Shown: one piece after another, positions 34,431-43,817 of the stretch
Numbering within the stretch: position 1 is the stretch's first letter
Layout: every line of letters begins with the position of its first letter
Assembly: GCA_934457145.1 (NCBI GenBank)
Contig: CAKSHP010000003.1
Coordinates: 80,596 to 144,595, forward strand
Length of the DNA: 64,000 nucleotides
Reading direction: 5' to 3'
DNA from: an uncultured Clostridia bacterium
GTDB taxonomy: Bacteria; Bacillota; Clostridia; UBA1381; UMGS1253
The notes under the pieces: generated by a model
The model's input: the letters and a program-made list of their open reading frames with translations, nothing else
Told to the model about the DNA's origin: nothing
Database searches by the model: none
Made by a program: the position numbers and the translations under genes

Positions 34431-37400
34431 ATGATAAAACACGCAAAAAAAGTTATCAGCACTCTGCTTTGCATCAGCATGCTGCTCTCATTTGCTCCTG
34501 CATCATTTGCATCTGACGCAGATGCAAACAGCGAACGCTCGTACTTTGATTTTGAAGCCACTGAATATGAAGCGGCTGAAAACAGCGGCGAACTCAAAAT
34601 TAAAGTTGTGCGGCACGGTGAGGGAAATGCAGAGGCAGATGTTGCATTTAAAGTTGCCGATTTTCTTTCGTCCTACGGCGAAGATTATGAGGTTCTTGAT
34701 GAAAACGGCAACCCGCTCCCGAAGGTTTACGGCGAAAAGCCTTCCGTGTCGGACTTTGTGTACGAAGGCGATACAAGCGAGCTTGTTGATATTGAAAATA
34801 ACTTTTCCGAAAACGGACAAAGCGAAAAAAGCGATGAAGCTGCAATTGAAAAAGAAAGCGGCGCAGACAGCGAAAATTCCGCCGCAAGCGATGGAACCGC
34901 TGAAAACGGCGATAATCAAGACATCAGCGCAGAAGAAAACGATATCGTTTCGGAAAACAGCGAGCAGATTCCTGAAAACAGCGATAAAAAGCAAAAAAGC
35001 ACAGGTTCTTCGCTGCGCGACGCTCAGGCGTCATATTTAAAAATTTCGGAAAGCGAAGATGATAAAGAAACCGAAACGGCAGTAAAAGAAACGCTTGACG
35101 ATATGTATAACTATTTTCTTGCGGCAGAGGGCGCCAGCGGTACTATCCATTTCAAACAGGGCGAAAACGAAAAGACAATCACCGTAAAACTGTTTGACAA
35201 CGATGTTGCAGAACAGAACAAAGTGTTTATGATTGCCCTTATGGGAACAGACAATGACAAAACAATAACGGCAGCCAATGCCAGCACATATGTTACAATC
35301 ATTGACGATGAAAAAGCTGAAACCGCACTGTATGATTTATCGGAAGATGAGATAACGCTGAGCAAGGACTCTCCTGCCGGTTACATAACTGTAAAAAGAA
35401 GCGGCGGAACACAGTATTTCGGTACGGTTTATGTTTCAACCGTGAAAGATACGGCAGAGGCTAATTCTTACGAAAACTTTGAATACAAGCCTGTGGCTTT
35501 TGTGCCCGGCGAGACAGAGAAAAAAGTTGAGGTTAAGGCAAACGATTTTACACAAGACGGCAAATTCGGCATTCGTCTTGAAGCCGAGACAAATGCCGAA
35601 GTGGGAAACTATTACACAACCGTTAATATTTCAGCTTCGGGCGAGATAGCTCAAACAGATGAAATATCACTTATGGCCTCCAACGTAACGCTCGGAAACA
35701 GCTCGTGGAATGCGGACATCTGGATTCCCGGCGGCTGGAAAAAAGATATTACCGGCGACGGAAAGGCATGGGACAGCAACGGATATCTGCACATTAAGCA
35801 GTATGACAAAAATGACCATACCATGTATGTAAGCAATAACAAGCTTAATCTTATAGGTAACAAAAACATTACCTTCAGCTCTTATGTTACAAACACAAGC
35901 CGCGGATTTAACTCAAAGTATAAATCATATGATACGTATTTTGAAACCGACTCCGACCAGACTTTTTCCGGCAGCTTAGACAGCATACACATCAGAGGAA
36001 ACAGCAATTGGCAGGAAAGAACTCTCGGACTCGGAAATACCGGAGATTCGGCATATCTTAAATTTTCCACAAGACCGACTTCGGGCGGATATGATAATCC
36101 TGAGGCAATTATTGACTGGATACGCTTTAACTATGCAAAGTATACATTCAGTCCGCAAAATTCCGCAGAGAATTTCAACCGCAGGGTATACGATTTTACA
36201 CAAGGTCTGCCAAATGTTTACGACACCTACTACGACGGAGAAACCGCCAGAGTGTATAATCCGGGCGGCGTTGTGATTAAAAGAGGAAATGACACCGTTT
36301 CCGCCTTTTACGCAGATAACAGCGAATCGGTTACGATTACAGCTGCAAACGAGGCAAAGAATAAAGAAAGAGGCATATACTTAAAGGGCGTGTACTTTGC
36401 AAAAAATAATATAACAGATCACAGCCTGTTCCTTGACGGAAAATACACAAATAAAAATGTGTATTATGTTGCGGCATCGGACGGCAAAGTGAGCTTAACT
36501 CCCAATCAGAATTTTATTAAGACTCTTCGCGACAAGGGAGTTATAGGCGGCGTTCACAGCGACGAAACGTTTAAGGTTTTTCCTGTTTTCGCATATGAGA
36601 TGGTGAACGTTAACTTTGAAAACACCGACAGAGATGACAGCAAGAGCGCAACCAAAGGTAAATTTGACAAAAACAACAAGGCTTCTTATATTGCAAATAT
36701 ATTGGAGGCTTGTGACAAAAGAACTGTACAAAAAGGCTTTTATGCAAACTGGCTCGACTACTACTATATGACCGTTCCGAAAGGCTCGGTAATAAGAGTT
36801 CAGACTCAGCCGATTTCCACAAGGACGGCAAACGGCGTGTACTGGTGGAGCTTTGACGGAAAAAGAAACGGAGTTACATATCATAAAACGGGCGATGTTA
36901 TCGCAAGCGGAACCAATCCGAACGGCGAAACACTTGAAACTACTGACTATACAAAGGCTGATATTATTGTAAAGGAAGGAACATGCATAAAACCCGCAAC
37001 GGGCAAGCAGACCTTTGAAGTTGGATATTTTCCGACGGAAAAGGGCAGTATTCCCGATGAATACAAGGGCGAAAACGGACTTACAAATGCCGTTGTTCCC
37101 TCGGACGCAATTACTTCCGGAGTTTCGGCAAACGGAACAGACAAGGACGGAAAATATACGTTCAGCCATCCGTATATCGGTATGGACTGGTCATTTACGG
37201 CGCTTGCACCGCAGGGCTACTACACACAGTGGGTGAATATGACCGGTGATACAAACGGCGACGGATATATCTCGGAGGACGAAGCTAAAAATATCAGAAA
37301 CAAAAGCAGTATGCCGGAGGAAGTGTACGGTAATAAACTTTCCGGCAAGCTTGATTCGGATAATTTTATATTAAATTACTACTTCCTGCCTAAAACCGCA

Positions 37401-40400
37401 GCCGGAAACGGCAAAAAGACCGGTAAGGTTGTTCGCGCGGCGGAAAATTTCTATCAGCTTGCAAAAAATATTAAATCAAGCGACAATGATATTCCGATTG
37501 TCGGGGCATATGTAGACGTTGGCGGATTTATCGGACAGACTGACGGAAACGGCAGATATTCAATACTTTGCAACGATCTGCCCTCTGCCGGAAATGTCAG
37601 CACTACAGTTACGGCGGACGGATATTCATATAATACGGTATCAAAACTGCAAAGAGATACTTATATAAAACTCGATGCGCTTTCAAAATTCAATGCAACG
37701 GGAATTGACGCATATTATAATTCTACAAACGGCGCAATCGCAGATGATTTTATTACCGTAAATGACGATACCTTAACAATAAAGGCAAGCGTTTCAAGCG
37801 ACAGTGCAATTATGCCGACAAAAGCCAGATTTTTCATTTACGACAATGCCGGAAACGAAAAATTTGCACTTGACAGCCGCGAAGGATATAAAACCACTTT
37901 CGAAACAAACGGCAATGAGCTGACGGCATACCTTAGTTTTAACCCCAAAAAGGATATGCAGATCGGCTATAAGGTATATGTACAGTTTGCAGACCAAAAC
38001 GATGAGTGGACAAATTTGATTGACATGGGTTATTATTTCTCCGCAAAGCTTGATTTGGCAGAGTTTATATTCCCGCTTATCGGAAGTTCGTCTTTAGAGG
38101 ACGTTATAACAAGCGGATTTGTTGCCGATATTATCGGAAATCCTCTCGGCGATATGGATTTCGGCGCAATTAACGGATTTGAAGAAAACAGCTATTCATA
38201 TACTCCGTCGGGCATCAACAAAAATGATGCGCAAAAATATACCTGGCAGAAAACCGATTACAGCTTCGGCTGGTCGAGCACATTCTATCAGAGGAAAAAT
38301 ACCACAGGCGCCGAAAAAGATGAGGCAAAGCTTAAAGATTATTTAAAAAAGATTTATGACGGCAAGAGCAAGGGTGCGCCTCCCCCGTCTCCGAGCAAAT
38401 ATGCAACAAAGAGCAGATTCAAATGGTCGGTTACTCCGAGCGTTGGCTTTAATCTTACGCTGTCATCAAGACGCGACGGAAATACGTATTTTGAGGATCT
38501 TGTATTTTATGCAAAGGTTGACTTTGAAGTCAGCGCAAGCCAGCAAATACAGCTTCCGATAGGTATCAGCATATTAATAAAGGGCAGTCTGGACGGAGAT
38601 GTTGCAGGCATATATCATATGTATGTTGACTACCAGGACAGCTACGAAACGGAAGACGCAGTAAAATATACGTCGGAAGATTTCGGTTTGTTTAAAAAGT
38701 TTACCAATTCTGTAAGACGCGAGGGATATATATTCCTTAACCCGAAGGTTGCGGTTGCGCTCGGCGTTGGCTACGGAGTTGTGTTTGTAACGGGAAATGC
38801 TTCGTTTGATTTTGATATGGACTTCCAGTTCACGGAAATCGGTACAAATGCTTACGGAGATATTACAATAGACCTGGGCTGGGGTATTCAGCTGTTTAAC
38901 TTTGAGGTTTATTCAAAGTCGCTTTATGAAACTACCTTTAAACTGTTTAATACCGAGGGTACAGACGGTCATATAGATTTTGACTATAATGACCAAAGTA
39001 CACTTTCGCTTTTGTCCGTTGCAGACTTTTTTGCAGCTGATGATGATGAAAAGCTCGTTTTAGACAGACCTTCTTCAAGAGAATATCTTGCAAACAGAAG
39101 TGAATGGATGGGCGAAGACACAGGTATTTCTCTGATGGATGCCGACGCATCTGAAGGGACAACGGAAAGAGTGTTGCTAAACGGTACTCTTGATAATCCG
39201 TATGTGAAATTAGCCGAACTCGGTGACGGCAAAATTCTTATGCTGTTTATCGATGACAACCGCGAAAGAAGCACCGTAAATAAACGCACGCTCTTCTACT
39301 CTGTATACAATGGCACCGGCTGGTCAGTGCCGAAATTGGTAGATGATGACGATACGCTTGACGACTATCCTAATATTTCTGATTTGGGCAACGGCAAAAT
39401 TTTGGTTACATGGTCGTCGGCAGACAAAGTTTTAGCTGACGGCGCAACCGTTGAAGACGCGCTCAAGTCAATGAATATTAAGGCACGTTTCTTTGATAAG
39501 AGCACACTTAATTTTGACGGCGAACCAATGCAGGTTACAAAAACAACGGACGGTGACTACTGCGCAGACACAATGGCAAATGCAGCATATGACACTGACA
39601 CCGGCAGACTTATTTTGTACTACACAAAGACAGAATACAACGACTTAGACGAAGTTGGCGATATAGCAAAGGCATATTCTGCAAATGCATATATGTTCTA
39701 CGAAAACGGCAAGTGGAGCAGTGCAGATGATTACACTGACGATGAGCTTGTAGGTCAGACAGATAAAGAACAATACAAAAAAGACTGGTACGGTCAGCGT
39801 TTCCTTGATGTGAGAACAAATAAAAACGGAGAACTTCCGAGAGTTATAGACACAACTTCTATCAGCTACAACGGACTTGCGCTATTTGCATGGACCGTTG
39901 ACTGGGACAAAGACCTTGATACTCTCTATGACCGCGATGTGTTTATGCAGATATACAACTTTGAAGAAAACAGCTTTACACACATTATCCGCGTAACATC
40001 GGAAAGTGCCGCATACACAACTCCTAAATTTGCACGTTCGGACAATGCGACATATTTGTTCTTCGGCGAAATAAAAGCAGAAAACGGCAGCGGAACTGAA
40101 ACAGAGCTTGCCGAACACGGTGCGATTAAATATCTTGATGTCAGCGATTTGATAAAGAATGATAAGTTTACAAAGATTACAGACGGTGACAATGAGTATT
40201 ATGTTTTCCAGTATGAACGCGAAACATATGTGTTTGACGAAAACAGCGATAAAACTGCCGAGACACCTGCGGAAAAAACAGAAACCGAAACTGTGCTTGC
40301 CGAGGCAGGCATTGCAACCGAATGCGATAATCCTATGGAGTATGACGTTAAAGTGTCAGATGACGGACAGATGTATTTGTTCTGGACAGACGCAATTGAC

Positions 40401-42503
40401 GGAGCGCGCCAGATTATGACCGCTATATACAATGGTTCTGATGAAAACGACGATGACGAAAGCAAAGATGAAAACGCAGCCGGAGCCGATTTATCCGAAA
40501 AATACTGGAGCCAGCCCATAAAGCTTACAAATGCTGAAAAAGGTGAATATTACTCCGGTATCGGCGCAACAACTGTCGGCGGACAAATCTTTACGGCAAG
40601 CTTCAAGGGAAATTATTCCGACAAAACTTCATCATCGCTTGTTTACGACATACACACACCGTTTGCAAAGATTAAGACTGCATCTGTTGAATTGCTTGAC
40701 GAAATGCCTCAGCCGCTTTCTACAGTGACACTGCGCGCGGCAGTACAAAATGAAGGCTTACTCAAAAAAGACGCATCTTCTGACAGTCCTATACCGGTAA
40801 CATTTACGATAAACAACGAAAATCCCGTTACCGTAAACATTACAAAACCGATACCGGGCGGTGCAACAGTTTATGTTGAGTGCAGCGTGACACTTCCGGA
40901 AGATATTTCAAACATAGAGTTTGAGGCTTTCACAAATGACAGCGACAAAGTAAGCACAAAACTTGAACAAAGCAGCGAAATAAAACTTTCAGACAACAAA
41001 CTTGAAAGAATTGCATCTGACGGATATAACGCAGAAAAGATTATATACAGCGCTGTTTTGAAAAATGACGGCAACGCCGATGCAGCAGATATTTCAATTA
41101 AAGCAACCGTTGGCGAAAATGAGGCTGGAAGTGCAACTATTGCAGCGCTTGGCGCAAACGAAGAACAAGACATAAAAATAGAATTAAACATTCCCGACAG
41201 CGCTTACACATTAAATAATGACGGCGTTGGCAGCGCGGACGTAAGTATTGAGGTTTCAAAAGACGGCGAAACCGCGGCAAGCTATAACGCAACTGTTCAA
41301 AAACCGTTCAGTGCAGAAGCTATTGAAGCTCTTTCAAAGGTTACGGAAGTTAAATTTGAAAATGACGGTCAGTATTCTATGAAAGTGACCGAAAAGCAAG
41401 ACATTCAGCCGACAATCGAAGGCGATGATGAAAATGCGCTTATGGTTATGTGGCTCGAAAGCTCTGACAGCGATGTTGCATACATTAATTATGACAATCT
41501 TATTGCAGCAGGCAAAAAGGGAACTGCAACACTTACAGGTATAGTTGTTCCCGGCGAGGAAAAAATAGAATTTGTTTCAGGTTTGGCACAAAAAACCGAC
41601 TGGAAAGACCTTATTCCTTCCGACAAACTCATAACCGTTACGGCGACAGTGAACGTTACGGACACAACCGGTTCTTCCGGCACAAGCGGTTCTTCAACGA
41701 GAAAGCAGAAGTATACCGTAACATTTGACGCTGCAAACGGAAGCGAAATTGCTGCGGTTAAAGTAAACAAAAACGAAACCGTTTCAAATCTTCCCGTACC
41801 TGTCAGAGAAGGATATAAATTTGAAGGCTGGTACAGCGACGAGGCATTAACAATTCCGTTTACCTCTGAAACAAAGGTGACTTCCAGTCTCACACTTTAC
41901 GCAAAATGGACGCAAGACAGCAAACCTCCCGTTCCAGGCGGAGACAAACTGCCGTTTAAGGACGTAACCGAAAGCGACTGGTTCTGTGACGCTGTGAAAT
42001 ACGTGTATGAAAACAAGCTGTTCTTCGGTATATCGGACGATATGTTTGCTCCGAATGATTCTCTTACAAGAGCAATGCTTGTAACAGTTCTTTGGAGGGC
42101 AGCGGGCATGCCGCAAACTGATTTTGCAGTGACATTTAATGATATTGACATAAACGGATATTATGCGGAGGCGCTGCGCTGGGCTGCAAGCGAGAAAATA
42201 GTTGAAGGCATCAGCGAAACCGAGTTTGCTCCGAACGATAACATCACAAGAGAGCAGATTGCCGCAATTATGTTCAGATACGCAAAGTTAAAGGGCAAGG
42301 TTTCGGAAGACGAATCGGCAATATCGCTTGATTACAGCGATACGAAAGACATTTCCGACTGGGCGCTTGAGGCTGTTATGTTCTGCAAATCAAAAGGCAT
42401 TATGTCGGGCGATGACAAAAATGCGTTTAATCCCACAAATGACGCTTCAAGAGCAGAGACTGCATCTATTATGCAAAGATTTTCAGAAAGCTTAAATAAT
42501 TAA
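34431..42503 (+). CDS. Giant secreted SLH-domain surface protein
   Basis: 2690 residues. A signal peptide ends near SFASDADA. Two Calx-beta-like domains follow; the first is interrupted by an acidic low-complexity linker (about residues 125-215). Then come a large beta-rich region, an EF-hand-like DTNGDGYISEDE (about 938), a carboxypeptidase-regulatory-like domain (about 1016-1070), CARDB-like Ig domains (about 2083-2290), an InlB B-repeat (about 2428-2493) and three SLH repeats at the end. SLH domains anchor proteins to the cell wall. The start at 34431 has GGAGGG upstream and the signal peptide; the frame is open earlier. It follows the sigma gene by 100 bases. Confidence 0.9.
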   Translation: MIKHAKKVISTLLCISMLLSFAPASFASDADANSERSYFDFEATEYEAAENSGELKIKVVRHGEGNAEADVAFKVADFLSSYGEDYEVLDENGNPLPKVYGEKPSVSDFVYEGDTSELVDIENNFSENGQSEKSDEAAIEKESGADSENSAASDGTAENGDNQDISAEENDIVSENSEQIPENSDKKQKSTGSSLRDAQASYLKISESEDDKETETAVKETLDDMYNYFLAAEGASGTIHFKQGENEKTITVKLFDNDVAEQNKVFMIALMGTDNDKTITAANASTYVTIIDDEKAETALYDLSEDEITLSKDSPAGYITVKRSGGTQYFGTVYVSTVKDTAEANSYENFEYKPVAFVPGETEKKVEVKANDFTQDGKFGIRLEAETNAEVGNYYTTVNISASGEIAQTDEISLMASNVTLGNSSWNADIWIPGGWKKDITGDGKAWDSNGYLHIKQYDKNDHTMYVSNNKLNLIGNKNITFSSYVTNTSRGFNSKYKSYDTYFETDSDQTFSGSLDSIHIRGNSNWQERTLGLGNTGDSAYLKFSTRPTSGGYDNPEAIIDWIRFNYAKYTFSPQNSAENFNRRVYDFTQGLPNVYDTYYDGETARVYNPGGVVIKRGNDTVSAFYADNSESVTITAANEAKNKERGIYLKGVYFAKNNITDHSLFLDGKYTNKNVYYVAASDGKVSLTPNQNFIKTLRDKGVIGGVHSDETFKVFPVFAYEMVNVNFENTDRDDSKSATKGKFDKNNKASYIANILEACDKRTVQKGFYANWLDYYYMTVPKGSVIRVQTQPISTRTANGVYWWSFDGKRNGVTYHKTGDVIASGTNPNGETLETTDYTKADIIVKEGTCIKPATGKQTFEVGYFPTEKGSIPDEYKGENGLTNAVVPSDAITSGVSANGTDKDGKYTFSHPYIGMDWSFTALAPQGYYTQWVNMTGDTNGDGYISEDEAKNIRNKSSMPEEVYGNKLSGKLDSDNFILNYYFLPKTAAGNGKKTGKVVRAAENFYQLAKNIKSSDNDIPIVGAYVDVGGFIGQTDGNGRYSILCNDLPSAGNVSTTVTADGYSYNTVSKLQRDTYIKLDALSKFNATGIDAYYNSTNGAIADDFITVNDDTLTIKASVSSDSAIMPTKARFFIYDNAGNEKFALDSREGYKTTFETNGNELTAYLSFNPKKDMQIGYKVYVQFADQNDEWTNLIDMGYYFSAKLDLAEFIFPLIGSSSLEDVITSGFVADIIGNPLGDMDFGAINGFEENSYSYTPSGINKNDAQKYTWQKTDYSFGWSSTFYQRKNTTGAEKDEAKLKDYLKKIYDGKSKGAPPPSPSKYATKSRFKWSVTPSVGFNLTLSSRRDGNTYFEDLVFYAKVDFEVSASQQIQLPIGISILIKGSLDGDVAGIYHMYVDYQDSYETEDAVKYTSEDFGLFKKFTNSVRREGYIFLNPKVAVALGVGYGVVFVTGNASFDFDMDFQFTEIGTNAYGDITIDLGWGIQLFNFEVYSKSLYETTFKLFNTEGTDGHIDFDYNDQSTLSLLSVADFFAADDDEKLVLDRPSSREYLANRSEWMGEDTGISLMDADASEGTTERVLLNGTLDNPYVKLAELGDGKILMLFIDDNRERSTVNKRTLFYSVYNGTGWSVPKLVDDDDTLDDYPNISDLGNGKILVTWSSADKVLADGATVEDALKSMNIKARFFDKSTLNFDGEPMQVTKTTDGDYCADTMANAAYDTDTGRLILYYTKTEYNDLDEVGDIAKAYSANAYMFYENGKWSSADDYTDDELVGQTDKEQYKKDWYGQRFLDVRTNKNGELPRVIDTTSISYNGLALFAWTVDWDKDLDTLYDRDVFMQIYNFEENSFTHIIRVTSESAAYTTPKFARSDNATYLFFGEIKAENGSGTETELAEHGAIKYLDVSDLIKNDKFTKITDGDNEYYVFQYERETYVFDENSDKTAETPAEKTETETVLAEAGIATECDNPMEYDVKVSDDGQMYLFWTDAIDGARQIMTAIYNGSDENDDDESKDENAAGADLSEKYWSQPIKLTNAEKGEYYSGIGATTVGGQIFTASFKGNYSDKTSSSLVYDIHTPFAKIKTASVELLDEMPQPLSTVTLRAAVQNEGLLKKDASSDSPIPVTFTINNENPVTVNITKPIPGGATVYVECSVTLPEDISNIEFEAFTNDSDKVSTKLEQSSEIKLSDNKLERIASDGYNAEKIIYSAVLKNDGNADAADISIKATVGENEAGSATIAALGANEEQDIKIELNIPDSAYTLNNDGVGSADVSIEVSKDGETAASYNATVQKPFSAEAIEALSKVTEVKFENDGQYSMKVTEKQDIQPTIEGDDENALMVMWLESSDSDVAYINYDNLIAAGKKGTATLTGIVVPGEEKIEFVSGLAQKTDWKDLIPSDKLITVTATVNVTDTTGSSGTSGSSTRKQKYTVTFDAANGSEIAAVKVNKNETVSNLPVPVREGYKFEGWYSDEALTIPFTSETKVTSSLTLYAKWTQDSKPPVPGGDKLPFKDVTESDWFCDAVKYVYENKLFFGISDDMFAPNDSLTRAMLVTVLWRAAGMPQTDFAVTFNDIDINGYYAEALRWAASEKIVEGISETEFAPNDNITREQIAAIMFRYAKLKGKVSEDESAISLDYSDTKDISDWALEAVMFCKSKGIMSGDDKNAFNPTNDASRAETASIMQRFSESLNN

Positions 42504-42522
42504 TTTAAAGGAGGAAAGGCAA

Positions 42523-42681
42523 ATGTCAGACAAAAACAAAGTTGTATCAAATGATGAAGCTTTAAAAAATAAGGAGCTGGACTTAGAAGAATTAAAAGAT
42601 GTTTCCGGCGGCGCCCTTAAAGATATCAGCTTCTCAAAAACTGTGGACATTTCAAAAAACACAAAAAGTAAAATCGGATAA
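42523..42681 (+). CDS. Putative double-glycine precursor peptide 2
   Basis: A 52-residue peptide with a strong ribosome site AAAGGAGG, 19 bases after the SLH gene stop and before the operon terminator. Residues 18-30, ELDLEELKDVSGG, are a double-glycine leader; the predicted core of 22 residues begins ALKDISFSKTVD and is rich in Ser, Thr and Lys without Cys. The lack of Cys argues against a lanthipeptide. The leader matches residues 33-46 of precursor 1. The C39 ABC protein of the same operon is the likely processing exporter. Function of the mature peptide unknown. Confidence 0.78.
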   Translation: MSDKNKVVSNDEALKNKELDLEELKDVSGGALKDISFSKTVDISKNTKSKIG

Positions 42682-42706
42682 AAAAATCTTCCGATAACGC
42701 GAAACG

Positions 42707-42750
42707 GCGTGCGGCAAAGTAATTCGGCTTTGTTGCACGCTGTTTTTTTT
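42707..42750 (+). terminator. Intrinsic terminator of the export/SLH operon
   Basis: A 13-position stem with two non-Watson-Crick positions (42707-42719 with 42728-42740) and an 8-base loop is followed by eight T at 42743-42750. Confidence 0.85.
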
Positions 42751-42775
42751 GCATTTGCAAAAATTTATTTTTTTC

Positions 42776-42804
42776 TTTACTGTTGTGTGAATATGTTGTA
42801 TAAT
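42776..42804 (+). promoter_or_regulatory. Sigma-A promoter for the amidohydrolase gene
   Basis: TTTACT at 42776-42781 and TATAAT at 42799-42804 have a 17-base spacer. The ATG lies 29 bases further on, behind GGGAGG. Confidence 0.72.
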
Positions 42805-42832
42805 AAAGAAAAAAATATAAGGGAGGTCCGTT

Positions 42833-43717
42833 ATGAAAATTATTGATTCGCACACGCATCTCGGATTTGAAAAACCTAGGGAAGATATAAAAAAATGCAT
42901 AGACAGCGCAGGCATAGCCGGAGTTTGCGTTTTTTCTTCTCCGCCCAGAGAGCATAATATAAAAATCGGAAAAGATTTTAAAGAGCGTCTTTTTGATGTT
43001 TTAAATTTTACCGCCAAATATAAAGACATATTATTTCCTGTTTTATGGATTCATCCGTACGAAGAAGATATTTTTCAAAAGATAGATATTGCTGTGAAAC
43101 AAAAAATTTCCGCTTTTAAAATAATTTGCTCGAACTTTTACATATACGAAGACAAAGCGGTTGAGGTTTTAAAGTATATTGCGGCTTTGAAAAAGCCCGT
43201 TTTCTTTCACAGCGGAATACTTTGGGACGGAAAAGACTCTTCAAAATATAACAGGCCCGCAAACTGGGAGGCTTTGATAGATATTAAAGGGCTTAAATTT
43301 TCCATGGGCCACTGCTCCTGGCCGTGGACAGATGAGTGTATAGCGGTTTACGGCAAGTTTTTAAACGCGCTCGGGCAAAACGACGGCGCAGAAATGTTTT
43401 TAGATATTACACCCGGAACGCCTTTAATATACCGCAAAGACTTGCTGACAAAGCTTTTTACGGTAGGATATGATGTCGGAAGCAACATTTTTTTCGGAAC
43501 GGATTGCAATGCAGAGGCATATAACTCAAAATGGGCGGCAGACTGGATTAATACAGACAAAGAAATTCTTGACGGGCTTGGCGTTAGCAAAAAAGTTTTA
43601 GAAAATTTATATTATAATAATATTATGCGTTTTCTCGGAAAAGGCGAAAGAAAAGAAAAAATCCATATACCGACCACAGATAACGCAAACAGCTGGAGTC
43701 CGCTTTGCGATGACTGA
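42833..43717 (+). CDS. Amidohydrolase-family TIM-barrel metal hydrolase
   Basis: A 294-residue protein with metal-site motifs of the amidohydrolase superfamily (amidohydrolase 2 type): IDSHTHLG at the N terminus, FFHSGI, GHCSWPW and FGTDCNAE. There is no signal peptide, so it is cytoplasmic. Substrate unknown; decarboxylation or hydrolysis of a small carboxylated compound is the family range. It has its own promoter and ends at a strong bidirectional terminator. Confidence 0.82.
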   Translation: MKIIDSHTHLGFEKPREDIKKCIDSAGIAGVCVFSSPPREHNIKIGKDFKERLFDVLNFTAKYKDILFPVLWIHPYEEDIFQKIDIAVKQKISAFKIICSNFYIYEDKAVEVLKYIAALKKPVFFHSGILWDGKDSSKYNRPANWEALIDIKGLKFSMGHCSWPWTDECIAVYGKFLNALGQNDGAEMFLDITPGTPLIYRKDLLTKLFTVGYDVGSNIFFGTDCNAEAYNSKWAADWINTDKEILDGLGVSKKVLENLYYNNIMRFLGKGERKEKIHIPTTDNANSWSPLCDD

Positions 43718-43775
43718 TATTTTTATAAAAAGCCTGCCTTTTAAAAACAAAACCGACTTGAAACTAAACACATAA

Positions 43776-43816
43776 AAAAATATTGCAGCAGCGCGGCGCG
43801 CTGCTGCAATATTTTT
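43776..43816. terminator. Bidirectional intrinsic terminator
   Basis: A perfect 19-base-pair stem, 43776-43794 with 43798-43816 and a 3-base loop, has A5 at one end and T5 at the other. It separates the convergent amidohydrolase and 2129-residue genes. Confidence 0.93.
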
Positions 43817-43817
43817 A

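Noticed and set aside
35000..42000. Many open frames on the other strand and frames inside the giant SLH and esterase genes
   Set aside because: They are shadows of the long coding frames: basic or Cys/His-rich translations, no ribosome sites, no family motifs.
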